Positions 8,003 through 14,346 of a stretch of 18,237 nucleotides of DNA are shown here, piece by piece. Each line of letters begins with the position of its first letter. Within the stretch, counting starts at the first letter, position 1. The stretch spans positions 1 to 18,237 of the forward strand of contig CAMZCW010000025.1 of assembly GCA_947305045.1 (NCBI GenBank), given 5' to 3'. The DNA comes from an uncultured Bacteroidales bacterium (GTDB lineage Bacteria > Bacteroidota > Bacteroidia > Bacteroidales > UBA932). The notes beneath the pieces were generated by a model, which worked only from the letters and a program-made list of their open reading frames with translations, was not told where the DNA came from and did no database searches. A program made the translations under genes and the position numbers.

Positions 8003-9088
8003 ATGTACGATTCGCATGTCGATACGCCTTCCCAGCTCATCCGGCTGCGGAATATAGGCATAGACAACCCGCATGCGCACGTGGATTTTCCCAAGCTACG
8101 GAAAGGCGGTGTAAACGGTTCGTTTTTCGCGCTGTATACACCGGCTTCCCTGGCTCCGGATGCCGCCACGCGCTATGCGCTGGAAATGTTGGCTGCGGTT
8201 TATGACGCCGTGGATGCCAATCCGGACTATGCAGCCCTGGCGTTTTCGCCTCAGGAGGCGGCCCGGAACAAGGCCGACGGGCTCATTTCCATTTTTATGG
8301 GCATGGAGAACGGGGCGCCTATTCAGGAGTCCTTGCCGCTTTTACGCACGTTTTATCGCCTTGGAGTGAGTTATATGACACTGACCCATAATGGGGACAA
8401 TGCCATTGCCGACAGTGCCGCAGAAGGCCTCAAATGGGGCGGACTCAGCCCCTTCGGTAAACAGGTGGTGGCAGAAATGAATGCCCTGGGCATGATGATC
8501 GATGTGTCCCATGCCTCCGACAAAACCTTCTGGGACTGCCTCAACTTGTCCCAGGCGCCCATTGTAGCTACGCATTCCTGCTGCAGGGCCCTGTGCGGAC
8601 ACAGGCGCAATCTCACGGACGAGATGCTGCAGGCGCTGGGAGAGAAAGACGGCTACGTGGGCGTCAACTTTTATCCCGCTTTCCTGAGTGACCGTTTTGC
8701 CAGTAATCCGGCCGATGCCGCCCTCCTGGACGAAGCCGATGCCGTAGAAGCCCGCTTCATTGACAATCCTGCCGACCGCGATCGGCAGGATGCCTGGAAC
8801 CGGATGCAGGACCGCCTGCTGGAAATGCCGCGTCCGGGTGTAAAAGAGGTTGTGGATCACATAGATCACGCCGTCCGTTTTGCCGGCATTGACCATGTGG
8901 GAATCGGGACCGATTTTGATGGAATCCCGGTGCCGCCGGCAGGGCTGGAAGATGTCTCCAAACTGCCTGTCCTGTGGGACGAAATGCGGCGCCGCGGGTA
9001 CTCGGAAACGGACATAGAGAAGGTATCCGGCGGTAATTTGATGGCGGTTTGGCAAAAAATCGTAAAATGCTCTGAATTAGCGGATTAG
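8003..9088 (+). CDS. Membrane-dipeptidase (renal dipeptidase) family M19 peptidase
   Basis: This zinc-dependent peptidase family cleaves dipeptides, including those with a D-residue at the C-terminal side. All metal-binding landmarks are visible in the 361-residue protein: HVD (His5, Asp7), the bridging Glu of MGMENG (Glu102), DVSHAS (His170), ATHSCCRAL (His191) followed by the HRRNLTD loop, and GIGTDFDG with Asp304. There is no signal peptide: the first motif begins at residue 3, so the enzyme is predicted to be cytoplasmic, unlike many relatives. Its likely job is recycling dipeptides, possibly wall-derived, but the substrate is not readable. It is the last gene of the plus-strand operon and is followed at once by a strong hairpin. 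Confidence 0.93.
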   Translation: MYDSHVDTPSQLIRLRNIGIDNPHAHVDFPKLRKGGVNGSFFALYTPASLAPDAATRYALEMLAAVYDAVDANPDYAALAFSPQEAARNKADGLISIFMGMENGAPIQESLPLLRTFYRLGVSYMTLTHNGDNAIADSAAEGLKWGGLSPFGKQVVAEMNALGMMIDVSHASDKTFWDCLNLSQAPIVATHSCCRALCGHRRNLTDEMLQALGEKDGYVGVNFYPAFLSDRFASNPADAALLDEADAVEARFIDNPADRDRQDAWNRMQDRLLEMPRPGVKEVVDHIDHAVRFAGIDHVGIGTDFDGIPVPPAGLEDVSKLPVLWDEMRRRGYSETDIEKVSGGNLMAVWQKIVKCSELAD

Positions 9089-9101
9089 CGTTAATTTAGC
9101 A

Positions 9102-9146
9102 AAAAGTAACACAAATGTTATAACCTCTAACATTTGTGTTACTTTT
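9102..9146. terminator. Bidirectional terminator: 19-bp perfect hairpin
   Basis: Positions 9102-9120 and 9128-9146 are exact reverse complements with a 7-nt loop (TAACCTC). The 5' arm starts in a run of A and the 3' arm ends in a run of T, so each strand reads as hairpin plus short U-tract. The element sits 13 nt after the dipeptidase stop and 14 nt before the end of convergent cinA, almost perfectly centred, which fits a terminator shared by both operons. Confidence 0.8.
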
Positions 9147-9160
9147 GTTGTCTATCAATG

Positions 9161-10414
9161 CTATAACTCCTCTTGCAGGGTCAGACGCAGGAAGTTGAGG
9201 GCAGAGGCCGCAAAACGCTCGATATTGCGTTTGCGGTCGTTCTTGTAACAGTAACGGACAGTGCGTGTTCCCTGCGGTCCGGCCACTCCAATCCATACGG
9301 TTCCCACCGGGTTGAACGCATCCCCGGAAGGGCCGGCCAGGCCGGTGGTGGATACGGCGTAATCGCTGCCGGTAAGCCGACGGACGCCCTCCGCCATGGC
9401 GGCGGCTACTTCGCTGCTCACCACGCCTTTTTCCCGGATAACGGAAGGGGATACCCCCAATACGGTTTCTTTCACGGAAATGGCATAGGAAGTGACCGAT
9501 CCCAGGAAGTAGGCCGAGGAACCGGGAACGGAAGTAATCAGGTGCGCAATCTCTCCGCCCGTGCAGGATTCCGCCACGGAAAGGGTTTTTCCGGCTGCTT
9601 TTAAAAGCTCGCCTATGGTAGTTTCCAGGTTGGAATCCTTGTTGGCATAAATCAGTGATCCCAGGAGGTTTTTCAACTGTGCCAGCTGTGCTTCCATGCG
9701 GGCCTCCTGCTCCCGGGCGTTTCCACCGTAAACGGACAGACGCAGACGGATACCCGTGAGCGGGTTGGGAAGATAGGCCAGGTGCATATGGGCCGGAAGG
9801 GCGTCTTCCCAGGGGGCAATTTTCTCGGACAAGGCCGATTCCGCTATCCCGTACACCATGATATTCCGGTGCAGGATGCTGTCCAGCGGCTGATGGCTGC
9901 GGATGTCCTCCATGATGGCCGGAATAGCGCCTACGGCTTCATGCGGCACACCGGGAAGCGCATAGAGCGTACCGCCGCCACGGACATTCCTGAATACCAT
10001 GATGGGAGCGGTTCCAAGTTGGTTGACAATGACTTCTGCGGTATCGGGGACCTCTGCCTGGGCCAGGTTGGAGGGCAGCACGTCCAGGCCGCGGTTCTGG
10101 AGGATTTTGTGGACCATTTCCAGCTGACCGGGGTGTGTTACCATGCCCTTTGAACCGGTGATTTCACCCAGTACGGCCTTGGTGATATCGTCCTTGGTGG
10201 GCCCCAGGCCGCCAGTGGAGATAACAATGGCATTTTGAGCCAGTTCGCGGCTCAGGATGGTGGCGATTTCCGTTTTGTCGTCGCCCAGCGAAATCATGCG
10301 TTTTACATGGATACCGGCCTGTTCCAGGGCCAGGGCTAGTTGGGAGGAATTGGTGTCTATCACCTGTCCGATGAGGATTTCATCACCGATGGTACATATG
10401 CAGGCGTCAATCAT
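9161..10414 (-). CDS. cinA: CinA family protein (MoCF-like domain plus nicotinamide-nucleotide amidase domain)
   Basis: The 417-residue protein has the standard two-domain CinA build. The N-terminal MoCF/COG1058 domain carries the STGGLGPTKDDITKA motif (residues 66-80) and a YALPGVPHE segment (151-159). The C-terminal PncC-type domain carries AESCTGG (281-287), containing the catalytic Ser, and TTGLAGPSGD (356-365). In characterised relatives the C-terminal domain deamidates nicotinamide mononucleotide, returning NMN to NAD synthesis, and the N-terminal domain has ADP-ribose pyrophosphatase activity. The competence name is historical. Its start overlaps the end of the upstream DHODH-like gene by 8 nt, so the two are likely translated from one message. 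Termination is probably at the hairpin just beyond its stop codon. Confidence 0.95.
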   Translation of the reverse strand: MIDACICTIGDEILIGQVIDTNSSQLALALEQAGIHVKRMISLGDDKTEIATILSRELAQNAIVISTGGLGPTKDDITKAVLGEITGSKGMVTHPGQLEMVHKILQNRGLDVLPSNLAQAEVPDTAEVIVNQLGTAPIMVFRNVRGGGTLYALPGVPHEAVGAIPAIMEDIRSHQPLDSILHRNIMVYGIAESALSEKIAPWEDALPAHMHLAYLPNPLTGIRLRLSVYGGNAREQEARMEAQLAQLKNLLGSLIYANKDSNLETTIGELLKAAGKTLSVAESCTGGEIAHLITSVPGSSAYFLGSVTSYAISVKETVLGVSPSVIREKGVVSSEVAAAMAEGVRRLTGSDYAVSTTGLAGPSGDAFNPVGTVWIGVAGPQGTRTVRYCYKNDRKRNIERFAASALNFLRLTLQEEL

Positions 10415-11069
10415 TCTTTAGGGGATTTTCAAGCGTTTTAAGCAGTTTTTTCAGGCATAGCGAGCGGAGTTCCGTCAGCACCAGCGATGCGCCGTCCTGC
10501 AGTTCCTGCAGGGCTTCTGTTGCGTTTTTAGCAACGCCGATAACCGGCACGCGATGCTGGCATTCCTGCAGTGTCATGCGTACTCTTTCCGGATCCGGCG
10601 CCACCAGACCGTCCAGACCGGACATGCGGGCATGGCTGCATAGCGGGCGAAGTTCGCCCGGGGTTTCCGCGTGGGACAGCCGTAAAAATACAGGGGTATA
10701 TCGCTCATAACAGAGACGAAGGCCCACAATTTCGTCGATTAATTCCGTGATGTCGGAGATGTCTGCCGAGCGGATGCCGTTGTCTGAATCTGGGTCCAGG
10801 ATAATGAAATGGGCAAAGTCGTAAAGCAGGGAGAAAGAATGGACGATGTCGTTGGTCAGGTTGACGGCAATGGTGTTTTGCCTGGCGAACTCTTGCAGTT
10901 TTGTGATCCATTCAATCAGGTTTTCCTGGGGGGGCGTAGTCACGGTAAAACCGGGCTTTGGGGCCCATAGAGAGCACTTTTTGCGCCATTCAGGTCCCTG
11001 AATAAGTCCTATAGGATTCGCAAAATTGAGTCCCGCGACCTCCAGGGCGAGTGATTTTTTCTTTCTCAT
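10407..11069 (-). CDS. Shortened, degenerate dihydroorotate dehydrogenase-like protein
   Basis: The 220-residue protein follows the linear order of a DHODH TIM barrel: LEVAGLNFANPIGL (residues 9-22; cf. GL.F.NPVGLAAG), AVNLTND (68-74; where class 2 enzymes have NIGKN), FIILDPDSDNGIR (88-100; cf. VNISSPNTPGLR), PVFLRL (126-131; cf. VKI), GLDGLVAPDP (151-160), and VPVIGVAKNATEALQELQDG (174-193), then SLVL. It is much shorter than the usual 320-345 residues. By eye, the SSPNT catalytic segment, the Asn residues that hold orotate and the glycine-rich FMN phosphate loop (IGVGG) are all altered, so oxidoreductase activity is doubtful. The frame is open with no stops, suggesting a retained protein rather than a fresh pseudogene. 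It has its own promoter overlapping the repressor stop codon and overlaps cinA by 8 nt. Confidence 0.7.
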   Translation of the reverse strand: MRKKKSLALEVAGLNFANPIGLIQGPEWRKKCSLWAPKPGFTVTTPPQENLIEWITKLQEFARQNTIAVNLTNDIVHSFSLLYDFAHFIILDPDSDNGIRSADISDITELIDEIVGLRLCYERYTPVFLRLSHAETPGELRPLCSHARMSGLDGLVAPDPERVRMTLQECQHRVPVIGVAKNATEALQELQDGASLVLTELRSLCLKKLLKTLENPLKND

Positions 11070-11082
11070 GCTGCAAAAATAG

Positions 11083-11114
11083 CAAAATTATTCGGATGCG
11101 CGGAATTCCTGAAA
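11083..11114 (-). promoter_or_regulatory. Promoter of the DHODH-like/cinA pair
   Basis: On the minus strand TAATTTTG (11090 down to 11083) matches TAnnTTTG exactly, and TTTC (11114 down to 11111) matches three of four bases of the -33 TTTG with a 20-nt spacer. The -7 element contains the TAA stop codon of the upstream repressor gene. The DHODH-like ATG follows 13 nt later. Confidence 0.6.
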
Positions 11115-11435
11115 GGTATTGTCATCATAATAGACAATAATCTTCTCCAGCTTGCGAGGTTCTGGCTGTACGGGCATGGAAAAGAGTTCCAGCTGAGTCG
11201 GATCCTGGGTTTCTTCCGGTAAAACGTCCCTGTACATCCGGCCTTTGCCGGTGAGGAGCCATTCCAGGTTTAAGCGGGGGAAGTGCAGCAGCAGACTTTC
11301 CAGAAAATCGTAGCCGGGTTTGTTGCGTCCGGCCAAAATATGGGAGACGCTTCCGCGCGCGACGGAGAGGGTATCCGCAAATTGGGTTTGCGTGAGATTT
11401 TCGGCCTGCAAAAACTGTAAAAGACGACGATTCAT
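11088..11435 (-). CDS. XRE-family helix-turn-helix transcriptional regulator
   Basis: The chosen start gives a 115-residue protein. Residues 1-60 form a Cro/C1-type DNA-binding domain: LLQFLQAENLTQTQFADTLS, then VARGSVSHILAGRNKPGYDF as the recognition-helix region, followed by LNLEWLLTGKGRMY. The C-terminal part is Pro/Glu-rich and ends in a short conserved-looking segment (KIIVYYDDNTFQEF). A longer open frame begins at 11468, but the promoter -7 element (11463-11456) lies downstream of that ATG, so the start at 11435 is far more likely. The target is unknown; it may regulate itself and the DHODH-like/cinA genes immediately behind it, 18 nt away. Confidence 0.88.
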   Translation of the reverse strand: MNRRLLQFLQAENLTQTQFADTLSVARGSVSHILAGRNKPGYDFLESLLLHFPRLNLEWLLTGKGRMYRDVLPEETQDPTQLELFSMPVQPEPRKLEKIIVYYDDNTFQEFRASE

Positions 11436-11455
11436 TTTTCTAAACCTTGCGGTTA

Positions 11456-11487
11456 CAAAGTTAAACAAGTTATTTCAGAAATGCAAA
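11456..11487 (-). promoter_or_regulatory. Promoter of the XRE regulator (-33 TTTG, -7 TAACTTTG)
   Basis: On the minus strand TTTG (11487 down to 11484) and TAACTTTG (11463 down to 11456) are full matches to both Bacteroidota elements with a 20-nt spacer. It is the best promoter in the window, and it fixes the regulator start at 11435, about 20 nt downstream. Confidence 0.78.
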
Positions 11488-11886
11488 CATCGGGAAAGGG
11501 GAGGCTATGTATACAAATGTGAAAACGGCAAAAATATAATTCATGTATTACTATCGGTTATATTAATATATCATTTGATTAATAATTAATTAAATAATAT
11601 TTTTATGCCATAAAATGCCCTTGTGACGCCCGTCCTGAGTTCCATGATGTGCTCTCTGTTGCTACATCCTTACTCTTTTCTTTAATTCGCTATCATAATC
11701 CGTTGAAAATCCGTCTAATACGCATTTGCTAAAATGCGACATAACCTTTTCTTATGATATTTTAGCAGACCTTTTAGCGAGTCTGTTACGGGGTTGACCG
11801 AATTTTACAGAGCGAAATAAAAATTGTCAAAATTGAATTTCATTTTTGTAAACTTTAAGGGCACGAAATTTTTATTTTTCCTGAGA
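11488..11886. other. AT-rich divergent intergenic region without a recognisable gene
   Basis: This stretch lies between the divergent regulator and queA promoters. I find no open frame that looks real, no tRNA and no known riboswitch. From about 11520 to 11605 it is very AT-rich with ATTAAT-type palindromes. From 11721 to 11785 it contains nested hairpins described separately. A short CGAAAT/ATTTCG dyad (11864-11869/11886-11891) overlaps the queA -33 element and could be an operator. Confidence 0.55.
11721..11785. other. Mutually exclusive overlapping hairpins
   Basis: Hairpin A pairs CGCATTT (11721-11727) with AAATGCG (11732-11738) around a GCTA tetraloop. Hairpin B pairs TGCTAAAAT (11727-11735) with ATTTTAGCA (11759-11767), continued inside by CATAA (11740-11744) with TTATG (11752-11756). 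Hairpin C pairs CAGAC (11766-11770) with GTCTG (11781-11785). A and B share bases, and so do B and C, so only A+C or B can form. This is the layout of an RNA switch or of a cruciform/operator cluster. No promoter clearly drives transcription through it. Confidence 0.45.
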
Positions 11887-11918
11887 TTTCGGTATTTGCA
11901 AGAATAGCTGTACATTTG
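11887..11918 (+). promoter_or_regulatory. Promoter of queA (-33 TTTC, -7 TACATTTG)
   Basis: TACATTTG at 11911-11918 is a full -7 match and TTTC at 11887-11890 matches three of four -33 bases with a 20-nt spacer. The element ends one base before an ATG at 11920, so transcription would begin at or after that codon and translation must start further on, at 11938. Confidence 0.72.
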
Positions 11919-11937
11919 CATGAAATTTACAAATCTG

Positions 11938-13146
11938 ATGATACCTGAAATTCATATTGAGGACTATAATTATGGCCTGGAGGATGCTAGAATAGCGAAA
12001 TATCCCCTCTCGGAACGTGATGCGTCCAAACTTCTGCATTATAAAGATGGAACGGTAAACGAATATGTGTTCCGTCAGTTGCCGGATTTGTTGCCATCCG
12101 GCGCCCTCATGGTATTCAACGACACCAAAGTGGTTCCCGCGCGTTTGCATTTTGAGCGTGAAACCGGTGCGCATATAGAAATCTTTTGCCTGGAACCAGT
12201 TCAGCCCGTAGAATACAACACTGCATTCGCTGCAACGGAAACATGCTGCTGGAAATGTGTGATTGGCAATGCAAAAAAGTGGAAACAGGATGTCCTGCAC
12301 CTCTATAATTCTGAAAACAGGTCCGATATCACCTCTTTAGGCCTGGAAGCCCACCTGGAACAGCGGGACGGCCAGACAGGCGTGGTGCGTTTTGTCTGGA
12401 AGGACGGCTCTGCGTTTTCCCGTGTGCTGGAGATTGCCGGAACCGTGCCTATTCCGCCCTATTTAAACCGTGAATCCGAGCAGATTGACACGGAAAGGTA
12501 TCAAACCTTGTATGCGCATATTCGTGGCTCTGTAGCGGCCCCTACGGCCGGTCTGCATTTCACGGAAGAGGTGCTCGGCCGTATCCGGGAGAAGGGGATT
12601 GAGACCCGTACGGTGTGCCTGCACGTAGGCGCAGGCACGTTTTTGCCCGTGAAAAGCTCCCTGGTGAGCGAACATCCCATGCATCGGGAGCCTTTTGTGG
12701 TGTCCAAAGAGCTGTTGCTGCGCTTGAAAGAAGGCCAAGCGCCTGTTGTGGCTGTGGGAACCACTTCTGTCCGTACGCTGGAATCCCTCTATTATATGGG
12801 CGTGAGCTGCCTGGAAAATGGAGTCCCGGCCGACGTGGAGCAATGGGCGCCTTATACCCGGGAATACCCGTACAGCACGCAGGAGGCCTTGGAAGCCCTT
12901 ATCCGGTATCTGGACCGCGAAGGGCTGGAGAACCTCGTAGGAGGCACGCGCATTATCATTGTCCCCGGATTCCAGTTCCGGATTGTAGATCAATTGGTTA
13001 CCAATTTCCACCAGCCCGAGAGTACGCTTATCCTGCTGGTATCGGCCTTTGTGAAAGGCGACTGGCGGACCATTTATGACTATGCCCTTCAGCACGATTT
13101 CCGCTTCCTTAGCTACGGAGACAGCTCTTTGTTGGAGCGGAGGTAG
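11938..13146 (+). CDS. queA: S-adenosylmethionine:tRNA ribosyltransferase-isomerase
   Basis: QueA transfers and rearranges the ribosyl group of S-adenosylmethionine onto 7-aminomethyl-7-deazaguanine in tRNA, making epoxyqueuosine at the wobble position of GUN anticodons. Counting from the ATG at 11938 (402 residues), motifs include DYNYGLEDARIAKYPL (9-24), MVFNDTK (58-64), AAPTAGLHF (200-208), LHVGAGTFLP (228-237), VGTTSVRTLES and, near the end, NFHQPESTLILLVSAF. It is longer than the roughly 345 residues of the enterobacterial enzyme, mainly in the central beta domain, a form I associate with Bacteroidota. The upstream in-frame ATG at 11920 is rejected because it lies directly against the -7 promoter element. 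No queuosine partner gene is in the window. Confidence 0.94.
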   Translation: MIPEIHIEDYNYGLEDARIAKYPLSERDASKLLHYKDGTVNEYVFRQLPDLLPSGALMVFNDTKVVPARLHFERETGAHIEIFCLEPVQPVEYNTAFAATETCCWKCVIGNAKKWKQDVLHLYNSENRSDITSLGLEAHLEQRDGQTGVVRFVWKDGSAFSRVLEIAGTVPIPPYLNRESEQIDTERYQTLYAHIRGSVAAPTAGLHFTEEVLGRIREKGIETRTVCLHVGAGTFLPVKSSLVSEHPMHREPFVVSKELLLRLKEGQAPVVAVGTTSVRTLESLYYMGVSCLENGVPADVEQWAPYTREYPYSTQEALEALIRYLDREGLENLVGGTRIIIVPGFQFRIVDQLVTNFHQPESTLILLVSAFVKGDWRTIYDYALQHDFRFLSYGDSSLLERR

Positions 13147-13166
13147 GTTTATTGGCTTATTTTTTG

Positions 13167-13174
13167 TAGCTTTG
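13167..13174 (+). promoter_or_regulatory. -7 element (TAGCTTTG) of the acyltransferase gene
   Basis: TAGCTTTG matches TAnnTTTG and ends 20 nt before the start codon. No clear TTTG is found 19-21 nt upstream. The element overlaps an 11-base palindrome, CTTTGTCAAAG (13170-13180), which could be a binding site at the transcription start. Confidence 0.55.
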
Positions 13175-13194
13175 TCAAAGATAAACGACACGAT

Positions 13195-14346
13195 ATGGAT
13201 CTGACTGAATTTTCCGATATAGCTCCTTTCTCGGATGAAGAAGCAGCGGCCGCCCTAACGCGACTTTCCAATCATCCCAATACCAAGTGGGTATCCAAAT
13301 TCATTTTCCCGGACAAGCCGGAAGGCTTCCTGGGGGAGGTATTGCGCAGCATTCACACCGTGGACGAATTCCAGTCCATCGTCATGTCCAAAGCCATTAA
13401 CTGGGTGGTGGACACCAGCATGAAGGAATACACCTATGAGGGCTTTGAAAAGTTGGAAAACATGGACAGGAAGTATCTGGCCATGTCCAATCACCGGGAT
13501 ATTATCCTGGATCCGGCCCTGACGCAGATTACCCTGCAGCGTTATCAGCTGCCGGAAACGCAGATTTGCGTAGGTGACAACCTCCTGAAAGTGAAGTCGG
13601 TAGAGCTGCTAATCCGCTCCAACCGCATGATTAAGGTCATCCGGGGTATTTCCGCCCGGGAACTGTACCTGTCGTCCCAGCTGCTCAGCCGCTATATCCG
13701 TGAAACCATTACTTCCGGTACAGCCTCCGTCTGGATAGCCCAGCGCCAGGGACGTACCAAAGACGGTCTGGATACCACGGAGCAGGGCCTTCTGAAGATG
13801 CTGGATATGAGTGGAAAGGGGGATTTCGTCCAGAATTTCCTGGACCTGAACATTGTGCCCATGAGCGTCTCGTACGAGTATGAGCCCTGCGACATCATGA
13901 AAGCCCGGGAACTGCTCATTTCCCGCACCCAAAAGTATGTGAAAGGGGAGACGGAGGACCTGGAGAGCATCATGATGGGCATCAAGCAATACAAAGGCCG
14001 TGTACACCTGTGCGTCAATGACCCGCTCACGGAGGGGGAAATCCGCGCCGCAGCAGACTGCGACAAAAACGACCGCTACCAGCTTATCCGCCACGCGGTG
14101 GACCGTAAGATCATTGGCGGTTACAAGCTCTGGAAAACCAATTATATGGCCTATGACCTGGTGAATGGCGGCAAAAAGTACGCAGACCAGTACACCGCGG
14201 AGGATCTGGAAACCTTCAAGTCCTATATTGCCCAGCGCCTCCTGATGGTGGAACCGTCCCTGAACAAGCATGAGCTCAGGGATATCTTCCTGCACATTTA
14301 CAGCAATCCGGTGCTGTCCAAGGAACAGCTTACAGATGAACAATGA
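13195..14346 (+). CDS. PlsC/PlsB-like glycerolipid acyltransferase
   Basis: This 383-residue protein belongs to the 1-acyl-glycerol-3-phosphate O-acyltransferase superfamily, which attaches fatty-acyl chains during phospholipid synthesis at the inner face of the membrane. The block I motif reads SNHRDIILDP (residues 98-107), with His100 and an acidic partner either at 102 or 106 rather than the usual HX4D spacing. Block III appears as WIAQRQGRTKDG, resembling the PlsB-type arginine/glycine motif, and VPMSVSYEYEPCD fits block IV. No membrane span is obvious. Substrate and donor cannot be decided. It has its own promoter and ends in a terminator that lies inside the opposing antiporter gene, whose stop codon region it overlaps by 17 nt. 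Confidence 0.83.
   Translation: MDLTEFSDIAPFSDEEAAAALTRLSNHPNTKWVSKFIFPDKPEGFLGEVLRSIHTVDEFQSIVMSKAINWVVDTSMKEYTYEGFEKLENMDRKYLAMSNHRDIILDPALTQITLQRYQLPETQICVGDNLLKVKSVELLIRSNRMIKVIRGISARELYLSSQLLSRYIRETITSGTASVWIAQRQGRTKDGLDTTEQGLLKMLDMSGKGDFVQNFLDLNIVPMSVSYEYEPCDIMKARELLISRTQKYVKGETEDLESIMMGIKQYKGRVHLCVNDPLTEGEIRAAADCDKNDRYQLIRHAVDRKIIGGYKLWKTNYMAYDLVNGGKKYADQYTAEDLETFKSYIAQRLLMVEPSLNKHELRDIFLHIYSNPVLSKEQLTDEQ

Noticed and set aside
9102..9146. The hairpin arms contain a TAACATTTG-like string resembling a promoter
   Set aside because: The spacing between TA and TTTG is one base too long for TAnnTTTG, and there is no gene start nearby on either strand; a terminator explains the dyad.
9161..11435. 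Defence-type or competence island around cinA and the XRE regulator
   Set aside because: No nuclease, toxin, recombinase, integrase or insertion-sequence features; CinA is a housekeeping protein and the regulator is of a common type.
11469..11937. Possible preQ1 riboswitch controlling queA
   Set aside because: The queA promoter lies directly against the gene, so any upstream structure would not be in the queA message, and the compact preQ1 pseudoknot pattern is not apparent.
11872..12300. Minus-strand frame overlapping the start of queA
   Set aside because: It is antisense to well-conserved queA codons and covers the queA promoter; composition is that of a shadow frame.
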